A stretch of 64,000 nucleotides of DNA, from the NCBI RefSeq assembly GCF_000600335.2, contig NZ_KK088560.1, positions 58,742-122,741 of the forward strand. Direction: 5' to 3'. The translations under genes were made by a program, and so were the position numbers. This DNA comes from Rubellimicrobium mesophilum DSM 19309. GTDB taxonomy: Bacteria; Pseudomonadota; Alphaproteobacteria; Rhodobacterales; Rhodobacteraceae. A model generated the notes under the pieces. That model ran no database searches, had not been told where the DNA came from, and saw nothing but the letters and a program-made list of their open reading frames with translations. Of this stretch, positions 1 through 9,654 are shown in pieces (position 1 is the first letter of the stretch; every line of letters starts with the position of its first letter).

Positions 1-1610
1 CCCTCACAGCCCCCGGCTGGTTCTACCTCGCCCGCCTGGAGCTCCAGTCCGGCGGCGTCATCGGCGGCACGATCCCCGGCCTCCCCGTCGTCATCACCGG
101 CCGCAACGCCGACCTCGGCTGGGGCGTCACCTCCTCCTACCTCGACGACCTCGACGTCTATGCCGAGGAGGTGAACCCCCAGAACGCCGACGAATACCGC
201 ACCCCCGACGGCTGGGTCCCCTTCCGCACCCGCGCCAGCATCATCGAGGTCAAGGACGCCCCCGCCGAAACGCTGACGCTCCGCTGGACCGACAACGGCC
301 CCGTCCTCGGCCCCGAGGACTTCGACCTCGGCCTCGTCCGTCCGCCGGGCCACGTCATGTCCGTCGCCTGGACGGCCCTCTCAGACCACGATACGACGCT
401 GACCGCCGCCATGCACCTCATGCGTGCCCGGAGCGTGCAGGAGGGACTCGACGCGACCAAGCTCTTCGTCGCCCCCTCCCAGAACCTCACCCTCGCCGAC
501 CGGGAGCACATCGCCATGGCCCTCGTCGGCGCCATCCCCGCCCGCGACCCCGGCCACCAGAGCAAGGGCCGCCTGCCCACCCTCGGCTGGCACCCCGAGA
601 ACCGCTGGCACGGCGTCCAGCCCGTGTCCTCGAACCCGGTCTTCCTCGACCCCGAGGGCGGAATCGTCGGCAACACCAACAACAAGATCCTCGACGCCCC
701 CTTCCCCGACCACATCTCCTACCTCTGGGGCGACACGCAGCGCATCCAGCGCTGGCAATTCCTGATGCAGGGCCGCGAGATCCACACGCGCGAGAGCTTC
801 ATCGAGGCGCAGCTCGACACCGTCTCGCCCGCCGCCCGCACGCTCCTGCCCCTCGTCGGCCGCGATCTCTGGTTCACCGGCGAAGCCGCCCCCGACGGCA
901 CGCCCGAACGTCAGCGCCAGCGCGCCCTCGCCCTCCTCGCCGAATGGAACGGCGAGATGAACGAGCACATGCCCGAGCCGCTGATCTACTCCGCCTGGAT
1001 GCGCGCCCTTCAGGAGCGGCTGATCCGCGACGACCTCGGCCCCCTTGCCGACAGGTTCGACCACGTCGAGCCGCTGTTCATCGAGCGCGTGTTCAAGAAC
1101 GTCGACGGCGCCTCGGCCTGGTGCGACGTCAAGCAGTCCGCCCCCGTCGAGACCTGCGACGACATGGCCCGCGAGTCGCTCGACGACGCGCTCCTCCTGA
1201 TCGGGGAGCGTTACGGCACCGCCATCGAATCCTGGCGCTGGGGCGACGCCCATGAGGCTGCGCAGGACCACCCGGTCCTCGGCACGACACCCCTCCTTGC
1301 CTGGTTCGTCAACATCCGCCAGAGCACGAGCGGCGGCGACCAGACCCTCATGCGCGGCGTCACCTCGGGCCAGGAGCCGAATCCCTATCTCAACGTCCAC
1401 GCCTCGGCCTATCGCGGCGTCTACGACTTCGCGGACCCTGACTCCTCGGTCTTCATCATCGCCACCGGCCAGAGCGGGCATCCTCTCTCGCCTTTCTACG
1501 ACGACCTGGGCGAGTTGTGGCGGCGGGGCGAATACATCCCGATGAGCCTCGACCCGGCGCTCGCGCGAGCGGCGGCGGTGGGGGTGACGACGCTGGTGCC
1601 GACTCCGTAG
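1..1610 (+). CDS. Penicillin acylase-family hydrolase, 3' part only
   Basis: The reading frame is open from the window edge (first full codon at 3) and encodes 535 residues ending at TAG 1610. The visible start (LTAPGWFYLARLELQ, then IPGLPVVITGRNADLGWG) matches the beta-subunit region of Ntn-hydrolase penicillin/acyl-homoserine-lactone acylases, which lies just after the autocatalytic Ser nucleophile. The signal peptide, alpha subunit and nucleophile must therefore be upstream, outside the window. Family members are periplasmic amidases; the substrate (beta-lactam, acyl-homoserine lactone or other amide) cannot be told from this fragment. Confidence 0.85.
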   Translation, partial: LTAPGWFYLARLELQSGGVIGGTIPGLPVVITGRNADLGWGVTSSYLDDLDVYAEEVNPQNADEYRTPDGWVPFRTRASIIEVKDAPAETLTLRWTDNGPVLGPEDFDLGLVRPPGHVMSVAWTALSDHDTTLTAAMHLMRARSVQEGLDATKLFVAPSQNLTLADREHIAMALVGAIPARDPGHQSKGRLPTLGWHPENRWHGVQPVSSNPVFLDPEGGIVGNTNNKILDAPFPDHISYLWGDTQRIQRWQFLMQGREIHTRESFIEAQLDTVSPAARTLLPLVGRDLWFTGEAAPDGTPERQRQRALALLAEWNGEMNEHMPEPLIYSAWMRALQERLIRDDLGPLADRFDHVEPLFIERVFKNVDGASAWCDVKQSAPVETCDDMARESLDDALLLIGERYGTAIESWRWGDAHEAAQDHPVLGTTPLLAWFVNIRQSTSGGDQTLMRGVTSGQEPNPYLNVHASAYRGVYDFADPDSSVFIIATGQSGHPLSPFYDDLGELWRRGEYIPMSLDPALARAAAVGVTTLVPTP

Positions 1611-1723
1611 GCACGAACGCGCTCCTGACGTCGGCCTCGCAAAGCCACATCGTTCCAGCGGTGCAAGGACCCGCGGCCCCCGCACCGCTCGGAAGTCGTT
1701 CTCGACGGGCTAGAACGGTCGTC

Positions 1724-2797
1724 ATGTCAGTCACCCATTCCCACCTTTGGCCCGGCGTTCCGCTCGCGCTCGCCTCGGCCGTCCTGTTCGGAGCGTCCGC
1801 GCCCCTCTCGAAGCTGCTGATCGGCTCCGTCGATCCCTGGCTCCTGGCGGGCATCCTCTACCTCGGCGCGGGCCTGGGGCTCGTGCTCGTGCATGGGGGC
1901 CGCACCGCTCTGGGCCTCGAAGGTGTCGAGGCTCCTCTCCGCCAATGCGATGCGCCCTGGCTCGCCGCCGTGATCCTGTTCGGCGGCCTCCTCGGCCCGC
2001 TCCTGCTGATGCTGGGCCTGTCCCGTACCTCGGCCGCCTCGGGCTCGCTGCTCCTGAACCTCGAAGGCTTGGCGACGATGGGGATCGCCTGGCTGGTGTT
2101 CCGCGAGAACGTGGATCGCCGGCTCCTCCTCGGCGCGGCGGCCATCCTCGCCGGGGCCGTCATGCTGTCCTGGAGCGGGGAAGGCGCGCGGCTCGACCTG
2201 GGCGGGCTCCTCATCGCGGGGGCCTGCCTGTGTTGGGGGATCGACAACAACCTGACGCGCAAGCTCTCGTCGGCCGACCCGGTGCAGATCGCCATGCTCA
2301 AGGGGCTGGTGGCGGGGACCATCAACCTGGTGCTGGCTCTCTCGGTTGGTGCAGCCCTGCCAGGGGGTGGTTTGATCGCGGCGGGAGCCGTGGTGGGCTT
2401 TCTCGGTGTGGGCGTGAGCCTCGTCATGTTCATGCTGGCGCTGCGCCACCTCGGGGCCGCGCGCACGGGCGCCTACTTCTCGCTTGCCCCCTTCATCGGC
2501 GCGGTGCTGGCGGTGCTTCTCTTCCGCGAGACGGTCACAGCGCAACTCGTCCTCGCCGGCGCGCTCATGGGCTTGGGACTCTGGCTCCATCTCGCAGAAC
2601 GCCACGAGCACGAGCACGTCCACGAGGTGCTGGAGCACGAGCACGCCCATGTGCACGACGACCACCACCGGCACCACCACGACGGCCTCGTGAGCGAGCC
2701 GCACTCACACTGGCATCGGCACGAGCCCATGCGGCACAAGCATCCGCACTATCCCGACCTTCACCATCGGCACGAGCATGAGATGCGGAATCACTGA
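1724..2797 (+). CDS. DMT/EamA-family transporter with His-rich C-terminal tail
   Basis: Inner-membrane protein of 357 aa. About ten hydrophobic segments fill residues 10-290 in the two-times-EamA pattern (for example FGASAPLSK and GIDNNLTRK). The remaining roughly 67 residues are hydrophilic and contain about 25 histidines, mixed with Glu and Asp. The start is ATG 1724; the frame is open further upstream, but that part lacks membrane-protein character. The His-rich tail suggests binding of a transition metal such as Zn, Ni or Co and hence metal efflux or sensing, but that is inference. The gene is convergent with hflX, leaving only 30 bp between the ends. Confidence 0.85.
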   Translation: MSVTHSHLWPGVPLALASAVLFGASAPLSKLLIGSVDPWLLAGILYLGAGLGLVLVHGGRTALGLEGVEAPLRQCDAPWLAAVILFGGLLGPLLLMLGLSRTSAASGSLLLNLEGLATMGIAWLVFRENVDRRLLLGAAAILAGAVMLSWSGEGARLDLGGLLIAGACLCWGIDNNLTRKLSSADPVQIAMLKGLVAGTINLVLALSVGAALPGGGLIAAGAVVGFLGVGVSLVMFMLALRHLGAARTGAYFSLAPFIGAVLAVLLFRETVTAQLVLAGALMGLGLWLHLAERHEHEHVHEVLEHEHAHVHDDHHRHHHDGLVSEPHSHWHRHEPMRHKHPHYPDLHHRHEHEMRNH

Positions 2798-2827
2798 TCC
2801 CCGCACGCTGGCACGCCAACGATCAGA

Positions 2828-4102
2828 TCAGAGCGTCAGGAACCGGTCCCTCTGCCGCGCCGTCCACCGAACCCGCACGCGCGTCCCCTTCTCCTCATCC
2901 CGCTCCTCGACGACCAGCCGGTTCTCGTGGAGCCAAGCCCGCTGCCGCCCGGCGGCGTAGGGCACGACGATCTCCTCCTCCTCGCGCGGCTCGTCCAGCC
3001 GCCGCGCGACCTCGGCGAGGAGCGCGTCCAGCCCCTCCCCGGTCAGCGCCGAGACCGGGAACACCGCCGGCGCCCGCTCGCCCTGCCGCTGCACCGTCTC
3101 CCGCGCCTCGGGGGTCAGGAGGTCGATCTTGTTCCAGACCTCGATCAGCGGCGTGGCCTCGCTGACCCCGAGGCTCCCCAGGATCGCCTCCACGTCATGC
3201 GCCTGTGCGTCGGTCTGGGGATGCGAGATGTCCCGGACGTGCAGGATCAGGTCCGCATCCAGCACCTCCTCCAGCGTTGCGCGGAAGGCCGCGACCAGCT
3301 CGGTCGGGAGGTCGCTGATGAAGCCCACCGTGTCCGACAGGATCACCTGCAGGCCCGCCGGCAGCACGATCCGCCGCATCGTCGGGTCGAGCGTGGCGAA
3401 GAGCATGTCCTTCGCCAGCACCTCGGCCCCGGTCAGCCGGTTGAAGATCGTGCTCTTCCCGGCGTTGGTGTAGCCCACCAGCGCCACGACCGGGAACGGC
3501 ACCTTGGCTCGCGCCGCCCGGTGCAGCGTCCGCGTCCGCGCCACCCGGTCGATCTGGCGCTTGAGCTTGATGAGCTGCTCGTCGATGGCTCGCCGGTCGG
3601 CCTCGATCTGCGTCTCGCCGGGGCCACCGACGAAGCCGAAGCCGCCGCGCTGGCGTTCGAGGTGGGTCCAGGCCCGCACCAGCCGCGTCCGCTGGTAGCT
3701 GAGCGCCGCCATCTCGACCTGCAGCACGCCCTCGCGAGTCCGCGCGCGGTCCGAGAAGATCTCCAGGATCAGCCCCGTCCGGTCGAGGAGCTTGACCCCC
3801 CATTCCTTCTCCAGGTTCCGCTGCTGCACCGGCGATACCGGCCCGTCCACTAGGACGAGCTCAACCTCGGCCTCCGTGAACCTCGCCTTCAGCTCCTCGA
3901 TCTTCCCCGATCCGAAGAGCATCCCGGGATGCACGCGCCCCAGCCTCACGACCTCCGAGCCCCGCACGTCGAGGCCCGGCAGCGCGGCGGCGAGCGCCAC
4001 GGCCTCCTCGAGCGCGGGCTCCGACGGCCTCGCGTCCCGGTCGCCCTTGATGTCCGGGTGAAGGACCCAGGCGCGGGTCACCTTCTCCCTGCGGTCGAGC
4101 AA
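2828..4102 (-). CDS. hflX: GTPase HflX
   Basis: HflX, 424 aa: a TRAFAC-class GTPase that binds the 50S ribosomal subunit and splits stalled or stressed ribosomes. Order: an N-terminal HflX domain (GRVHPGMLFGSGKIEELK, about residues 54-71), a linker with the glycine-rich GGFGFVGGPGETQIE motif, then the G domain with G1 GYTNAGKST, G3 DTVGF and G4 NKID. The C-terminal extension is typical of proteobacterial HflX. It begins 3 bp after hfq, the conserved hfq-hflX pairing, and is the last gene of the dusB-to-hflX run. Confidence 0.96.
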   Translation of the reverse strand: MLDRREKVTRAWVLHPDIKGDRDARPSEPALEEAVALAAALPGLDVRGSEVVRLGRVHPGMLFGSGKIEELKARFTEAEVELVLVDGPVSPVQQRNLEKEWGVKLLDRTGLILEIFSDRARTREGVLQVEMAALSYQRTRLVRAWTHLERQRGGFGFVGGPGETQIEADRRAIDEQLIKLKRQIDRVARTRTLHRAARAKVPFPVVALVGYTNAGKSTIFNRLTGAEVLAKDMLFATLDPTMRRIVLPAGLQVILSDTVGFISDLPTELVAAFRATLEEVLDADLILHVRDISHPQTDAQAHDVEAILGSLGVSEATPLIEVWNKIDLLTPEARETVQRQGERAPAVFPVSALTGEGLDALLAEVARRLDEPREEEEIVVPYAAGRQRAWLHENRLVVEERDEEKGTRVRVRWTARQRDRFLTL

Positions 4103-4105
4103 GGC

Positions 4106-4339
4106 CTACTCGTCCCCGTCGTAGAGGTTGATGGCCTGAGCCGGCATGATGGTCGAGATCGCGCTCTTGTAGACGAGCTGCGACTGCCCGTCCCGGCGCA
4201 GCAGCACGCAGAACGAATCGAACCAGGTGATGACGCCCTGCAGCTTCACGCCGTTGATGAGGAAGATGGTCACGGGAACCTTGGTCTTCCGGACGTGGTT
4301 GAGGAACGCGTCCTGAAGATTCTGCTTGCTGTCGGCCAT
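4106..4339 (-). CDS. hfq: RNA chaperone Hfq
   Basis: Sm-like hexameric RNA chaperone that pairs small RNAs with mRNAs; 77 aa. Sm1 ([21 protein letters not shown]) and Sm2 ([12 protein letters not shown]) are both complete. The frame stays open a further 65 codons upstream to ATG 4534, but that part is Pro/Ala-rich and unlike any Hfq. ATG 4339 has a GGGAG ribosome site and gives the length usual in Rhodobacterales, so it was chosen. About 195 bp separate it from ntrX and probably hold its own promoter. Confidence 0.95.
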   Translation of the reverse strand: MADSKQNLQDAFLNHVRKTKVPVTIFLINGVKLQGVITWFDSFCVLLRRDGQSQLVYKSAISTIMPAQAINLYDGDE

Positions 4340-4534
4340 TCCGGCTCCCGCCTTGTTCTTGCGGCCCTGCACAGGTGGGCCGTCCCCCTCCGACTCACTC
4401 TGCCGTGAGACAACGGGGGTTTCCATCCCCGGCGCTGGCACCGGGGACACAACTGTTGCGGGTTTGCCCTGCGGAGCGACGGCCCGGGGCGCCAGCCCCA
4501 GCACCCGCCGCGGCGCCTGTCCTTCGTCCGCCAC

Positions 4535-5933
4535 TCAACCCTCCTCTGCGTAGACCAACCTGGGCGTGGTCTTGAGTCCCGTCACCACGCCCAGCGACTT
4601 GAGCTTACGGTGCAACGCCGAACGCTCCATCCCCACGAACGCCGCCGTCCGCGAAATGTTGCCGCCGAAGCGGTTGATCTGCGTCAGCAGGTATTCCTTC
4701 TCGAAGAGCTCCCGCGCCTCGCGCAGGGGCAGCGTGGCGAGCCCACCCGACAGCACCACGCGCCCGTCATCGCTCGCGCCCTCGTCGAGGCTCGGCAGCT
4801 CCTTGGCCGTGATGTCCCCGGCGGAATCCCCCAGGATCAGCACGCGCTCGATCACGTTGCGGAGCTGCCGCACGTTCCCCGGCCAGAGCATCGTCTGGAG
4901 AAGCGCCCGCGCATCCTCGCCCAGACGCCGCAGCGGCAGGCCCTGCGTCCGGTTCAGCACCTGGATGAAATGCTCGGCCAGGAGCGGGATGTCCTCGCGC
5001 CGCTCCTCCAGCGACGGCACGTGGATCGGCACCACGTTCAGCCGGTGGAACAGCTCCTGTCGGAAGGTGCCGCCCGCGATGGCGGCGGTCAGGTCGCGAT
5101 TCGAGGACGAGATGACCCGCAGGTCGACATGGACCTTTTCGCTGCCCCCCACGCGCGCGAACTGCTGGTCCACGAGCACCCTCAGGATCTTGGACTGGGT
5201 GACGAGCGGCATGTCCGCCACCTCGTCGAAGTAGATGACGCCGCCATGGGCCTGCTCCAGCAGGCCCTTCTCGATCCCCTTGCCGGCGGACTCCCGCCCG
5301 AACAGCACCTCCTCGAAGCGCTCGGGCGCGATCGAGGCGGAGGACACCACCACGAAGGGCCCGCCCGCGCGGTTCGAGTTCGCGTGGATGTAGCGCGCCG
5401 CCGATTCCTTGCCGGACCCTGGGCTCGCCGGTCAGCATCACGCGGCCATTCGACTTCGTCACCTTGTCGAGCTGCGCCCGCAGCGCCCGGAACGAGGCGG
5501 AATCGCCCAGCATCTCGGCCTTCTGGCTGTCGCCGCGCTTCAACGCGATGTTCTCGCGCCGCAGCCGCGAGGCCTCCATGGCGCGGCGGATGACGACGAG
5601 GAGCTGCTCGATGTTGAAGGGCTTCTCGATGAAGTCGTAGGCGCCCTGCTTGATGGCCGCGACCGCGATCTCGATGTTGCCATGGCCCGAGATGATGATG
5701 ATCGGGATCTCGGGATGCTCGCGCTTCACCTGCTTGAGGATGTCGATCCCGTCCATCCGGCTGTCCTTGAGCCAGATGTCGAGGATCATCAGCGAGGGAA
5801 CCTCCCGGGCGATCTCGGCCATGCACTGGTCCGAGCTCCCCGCGAGGCGGGTCGTATAGCCCTCGTCCTTCAGGATGTCCGAGATCAGCTCGCGGATGTC
5901 GCGCTCGTCGTCGGTGATCAGGATGTCGCCCAT
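4535..5933 (-). pseudogene. ntrX: Response regulator NtrX, frameshifted (probably by sequencing error)
   Basis: NtrX is the response regulator of the NtrY/NtrX pair. Residues 1-120 form the receiver domain (DDE at 8-10, phospho-acceptor D in LMILDIWLKD, K in EKPF). The AAA+ and Fis-type HTH domains continue in another frame. The break lies in Walker A: frame one reads LTGEP then RVRQG, and dropping one base near 5420 restores GSGKESAARYIH. After correction the product is 465 aa, normal for the family. The AAA+ domain lacks the GAFTGA loop that contacts sigma-54. All downstream motifs are intact, which argues against real decay. It follows ntrY by 4 bp. Confidence 0.9.
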
Positions 5934-5937
5934 CTCT

Positions 5938-8196
5938 TTATACCGCCCTTCTTGCCTGCGATGTTTCTGGTTGATCTGCTTCGATGCTGGGTCGCGCCTT
6001 CGTGGGAAGGCGGATGACGGCGCGAGCCCCCCGCCCTTCGGCGTCCTCCAACTGGAGGGTCCCGCCGTGTTCCTCGATGATCTTCTTGACGATGGGCAGG
6101 CCCAGGCCCGTCCCCTTGGCCCGCGTGGTCACGTAGGGCTCGAACAGCCGCGCCCGGTCCTCCGGCAAGCCGATGCCATTGTCCTCGATGGTGATGCGCG
6201 CCACGGCCCCCTCGGGCTGGAGTTGCACCTTGATGACCGGCTGGAACCCCGGCTCGGCACCTTGCTCCTGATAGCTCTCAATGGCTTCGCCGGCGTTCTT
6301 GATGAGGTTGGTCAAGGCCTGCGAGATCATGCCCGGATCGACCTCGGCCGGCACCTGCGCGGCCGGAAGGACCGAGACGAACTTCACGCCGGGCTGTCCG
6401 GCCTCCTGCAGCGTCACCGCGTCCCGCACCAGCGCGGTCAGGTCGCTGTCGCGGCGGTCCGGCTCGGGCATCCGCGCGAACTTGGAGAACTCGTCCACGA
6501 TCCGCCGCAGGTCCTCGGTCTGCCGCACGATCACGTCCGTCATCTGGTCGAGGTCGCCCGCCGCCGTCTCGTCGAGGTGGCGCCGGAACTTGCGCTTGAT
6601 CCGCTCGGCCGAGAGCCGGATGGGCGTGAGCGGGTTCTTGATCTCGTGCGCGATCCGCCGCGCCACGTCGCCCCAGGCCGCCATCCTCTGCGCGCTCACC
6701 AGGTCGGTCACGTCGTCGAAGGCCACCACGTAGCCCTCGAGCGAGCCGTCGTCCGCGCGCCGCGGCGACATCCGGACGAGCAGCGTCTCCTGCTTGCCGC
6801 CCCTCACCAGCGCGACCTGCTCCTGCACGACCTCCCGGCTCTCCTGAGAGAGCGCGTCGAAGAGCGGCCCGAACTCCGGCACGGCCACCGCCAGGGCGAC
6901 ACGCCCCGGCGCCTCGCCCACGTCGAGCAGCCGCTGCGCCGAGCGGTTGGCGAAGGTGACGCGCCCCATGGCGTCCAGGCCGACCACGCCCGAGGTCACC
7001 GAGGACAGCACCGAGTCGAAGAGCCGCCGGCGCTGCTCGATCTGCTCGGTCGTCTCCAGGAGCCGTCCTCGCTGCGCCTTGAGCTGCCGAGTCATCTGGT
7101 TGAAATGCCGCCCCAGGGCCGCGATCTCGTCGTCGCCCTCCTCCTCGATCACCCGCACGTCGAGGTCGCCTTCGCCCACGCGCTGCGAGGCGCTCAGCAG
7201 GCGTCCGATCGGCTTGGACAGCCCCTCGGCGAACCAGAGACCCAGCCAGACGGCGGCCAGGATCAGGATGACGGCGAAGCCCAGATAGAGCAGCCCGAAC
7301 TCGAACAGCAGCCGCCCCTTGTCCGAATCGAGCTGCCGGTAGAGCTCCACCGTGTCCTTGGTCTCGTCGAGGAGGGACAGGATCTCCCCGTCGACGGCCC
7401 GCGTCACGTAGAGGTAGCGGTCGAGGAAGGACGGCAGCGGGATCAGCGCCCGGAACTCGTCGTTCGGCCAGTCCTCGATGATACGGATGCCCTCCGCCTG
7501 AGCGAGACGGAAATCCTCGTCGCTCGGGCGTTCGTAGGCGAACTCGTAGCTCCGAGCGCCGCGCGCCCGGATATCGCCCGCACCGTCGATGACGAAGGCC
7601 TCGGTCAGCCCCCGCTCGATCTGGGCCTGCATTCGACCCAGGGCCTGCCGGATGTCCCCGTCGGACAGGGCGACGTTGGCCTGCTTCTGCTGGTCCAGCG
7701 CCTCGGCCAGGGCCTCCCCGTCGCGGGTGAGCTCCTGCCGGTGCTCCTGCTCGTAGGCCTCGGCGGCGGCCATCGAGTTGGTGACGACCTCGCGCACCCG
7801 CTCCGAGAACCAGCCCTCGAGTCCCACGTTGATCGTCAGCACCGAGAAGACGGCGACCGTCACCGTCGGCAGCAGGGCGAGGAGCGCGAAGACCCCCACG
7901 AGCCGCAGGTGCAGCCGGCTCCCTGCCGACTTCGCCCGCCGGGCCGCGACCATGCGGGCCACCTCGCGGGCGACCAGCGCCGCGATGGCCAGGACGTAGA
8001 CGAGGTCGGTCAGAAGGACGATCCGCAGGGCGGTCGAGGAGGCGCCCTGGTCGAGCGGCCCAAGCACCACATAGGTGAGGCCCGCGAGCACCGGCCCAAG
8101 GACGACGAGACCCAGCGTGGCGGCATTGCGCACGCGGCGTTCCCGCCGAAAACGCGCCAACCGCGTGAGTCCCCTGCCTGCCAGCCCCCGCTGCAC
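5938..8196 (-). CDS. ntrY: Sensor histidine kinase NtrY
   Basis: Membrane sensor kinase paired with NtrX, 752 aa. Transmembrane segments fall in the first 110 residues and near 300; between them lies an extracytoplasmic sensor region. HAMP, PAS, HisKA and HATPase follow. The phospho-acceptor H is in [17 protein letters not shown], the N box in LTNLIKNAGEAI and the G boxes in DNGIGL and GTGLGL. The start is GTG 8196, because no in-frame ATG precedes the first membrane segment. NtrYX in alphaproteobacteria responds to nitrogen, redox and envelope signals. Confidence 0.94.
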   Translation of the reverse strand: MQRGLAGRGLTRLARFRRERRVRNAATLGLVVLGPVLAGLTYVVLGPLDQGASSTALRIVLLTDLVYVLAIAALVAREVARMVAARRAKSAGSRLHLRLVGVFALLALLPTVTVAVFSVLTINVGLEGWFSERVREVVTNSMAAAEAYEQEHRQELTRDGEALAEALDQQKQANVALSDGDIRQALGRMQAQIERGLTEAFVIDGAGDIRARGARSYEFAYERPSDEDFRLAQAEGIRIIEDWPNDEFRALIPLPSFLDRYLYVTRAVDGEILSLLDETKDTVELYRQLDSDKGRLLFEFGLLYLGFAVILILAAVWLGLWFAEGLSKPIGRLLSASQRVGEGDLDVRVIEEEGDDEIAALGRHFNQMTRQLKAQRGRLLETTEQIEQRRRLFDSVLSSVTSGVVGLDAMGRVTFANRSAQRLLDVGEAPGRVALAVAVPEFGPLFDALSQESREVVQEQVALVRGGKQETLLVRMSPRRADDGSLEGYVVAFDDVTDLVSAQRMAAWGDVARRIAHEIKNPLTPIRLSAERIKRKFRRHLDETAAGDLDQMTDVIVRQTEDLRRIVDEFSKFARMPEPDRRDSDLTALVRDAVTLQEAGQPGVKFVSVLPAAQVPAEVDPGMISQALTNLIKNAGEAIESYQEQGAEPGFQPVIKVQLQPEGAVARITIEDNGIGLPEDRARLFEPYVTTRAKGTGLGLPIVKKIIEEHGGTLQLEDAEGRGARAVIRLPTKARPSIEADQPETSQARRAV

Positions 8197-8292
8197 GCTT
8201 GCATCGCCTCATCAAGGGGGCCCGACGGGCCCCTCCGCCCTCGCCACGGTCACCTTGGGTCAAGCCCGCAGAGCCACGGTTCTGTGGCAGGT

Positions 8293-9654
8293 TTACATCA
8301 ACTTCCGGCGACGTGTCACGCGGATATCCAGATCCGTGATCTTTTTGCGAAGCGTGTTCCGGTTGATGCCCAGGAGGTCCGCGCAGCGCGCCTGGTTGCC
8401 GGCGGTCGCATCCAGCGCGATCTCTATGAGCGGAACCTCAACTTCGTGCAGTATCCTATCGTAAAGTCCGGCCGGAGGCAGCACGCCCCCGTGCAGGTCG
8501 AAGTACCGCCTGAGGTGCTTTGCCACGGCCGAGCGAAGTTGCTCCCCACTGTCACCGTTCCGCAACGGTTCCATGGCCGGCTGGCTGCCCAGCACGGCCT
8601 CGACCTCGCCGCGCGTGATCTCGTCGCCCATCGCGGTGACCACCAGCCGCCGCACGGCATTCTCGAGCTGCCGGACGTTGCCCGGCCAGGAATATCCGCG
8701 GACGAGGTCCAGCGCCGGCCCCGCGAAGCGCCTCGGCGGCGCGCCCTCCTTCTCGGCCTTGGAGAGGAAGTGGTCGGCCAGCAGCGGGATGTCGTCCACG
8801 CGCTCCCGCATCGCCGGCACGGCCACGGTGACGCCGCTCAGCCGGTAGAACAGGTCCTCGCGGAAGCGCCCCGCCTCCATGCGGGCCGAGAGGTCCGCGC
8901 GCGAGGTGGCCAGCACCCGCGGCGCCCCGTCCACCAGCGCGTCGAGCATCCGCACGACCCGCGCCTGCGCGTCCTCCGGAAGGTCGCCCACCTCGTCGAG
9001 AAGGATCGACCCGCCCCGGGCGCGCGCCAGTACCGTGGACGGCCCGTCCATGCCCTGCAGGTCCGCCGCCGTGACTGTCACGAAGGGCTGGCCCCGACGA
9101 TCCGAGAAGTCGTGGATCGCCCGCGCGACCAGCGACTTGCCCGTCCCGGATTCCCCCGTGACGAGAACGGGAAGCGTGGTGTTCATCACCCGCGCCACGA
9201 GCTTGTAGAGCGCCTGCATCGCCGGCGTCCGCCCCACCAGCGGCAGGTCCGCCCCGCGTTCCTCGGCGGGCTTCGGTGCCATCACCCGTCGCTTCACGTC
9301 CAGCGCCCGCGCGGCGCGCTTCATCAGGTCCGGCAGGTCGAAGGGCTTGGGCAGGTAGTCGTAGGCGGCCGCCTCGTTGGCCTGGATCGCCGTCATGATC
9401 GTGTTCTGCGCCGAGATGACGATCACCGGCAGCCCTGGCCGCGCGGCGCCGATCTTCGGGATCTGCTCGATCCCGTTCCCGTCCGGCATGATGACGTCCG
9501 AGATCACGAGGTCGCCCTTGCCCTCCTCGACCCAGCGCATCAGCGTCACCAGCGAGGAGGTCGCATGGACCTTGCACCCCGCCCGGGTGAGCGCTTGCGT
9601 CAGGACCGTACGGATCGTGCGGTCGTCGTCGGCGACAAGGACGGTGCCGTCCAT
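8293..9654 (-). CDS. ntrC: Nitrogen regulation response regulator NtrC
   Basis: NtrC, 453 aa: receiver domain (acidic pair near residue 10, phospho-acceptor Asp in [13 protein letters not shown] in LPKPFDLP), AAA+ domain (Walker [12 protein letters not shown], Walker [10 protein letters not shown]) and a Fis-type HTH at the C-terminus ([15 protein letters not shown]). The stretch between the two Walker motifs is short and has no GAFTGA loop. Rhodobacter capsulatus NtrC has the same deletion and is known to activate sigma-70 rather than sigma-54 polymerase. The start codon directly abuts the ntrB stop. Ninety-six bases separate its end from ntrY. Confidence 0.96.
   Translation of the reverse strand: MDGTVLVADDDRTIRTVLTQALTRAGCKVHATSSLVTLMRWVEEGKGDLVISDVIMPDGNGIEQIPKIGAARPGLPVIVISAQNTIMTAIQANEAAAYDYLPKPFDLPDLMKRAARALDVKRRVMAPKPAEERGADLPLVGRTPAMQALYKLVARVMNTTLPVLVTGESGTGKSLVARAIHDFSDRRGQPFVTVTAADLQGMDGPSTVLARARGGSILLDEVGDLPEDAQARVVRMLDALVDGAPRVLATSRADLSARMEAGRFREDLFYRLSGVTVAVPAMRERVDDIPLLADHFLSKAEKEGAPPRRFAGPALDLVRGYSWPGNVRQLENAVRRLVVTAMGDEITRGEVEAVLGSQPAMEPLRNGDSGEQLRSAVAKHLRRYFDLHGGVLPPAGLYDRILHEVEVPLIEIALDATAGNQARCADLLGINRNTLRKKITDLDIRVTRRRKLM

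Noticed and set aside
4340..4534. N-terminally extended Hfq (142 aa)
   Set aside because: The extension is Pro/Ala-rich, out of line with Hfq, and ATG 4339 has its own good ribosome site.
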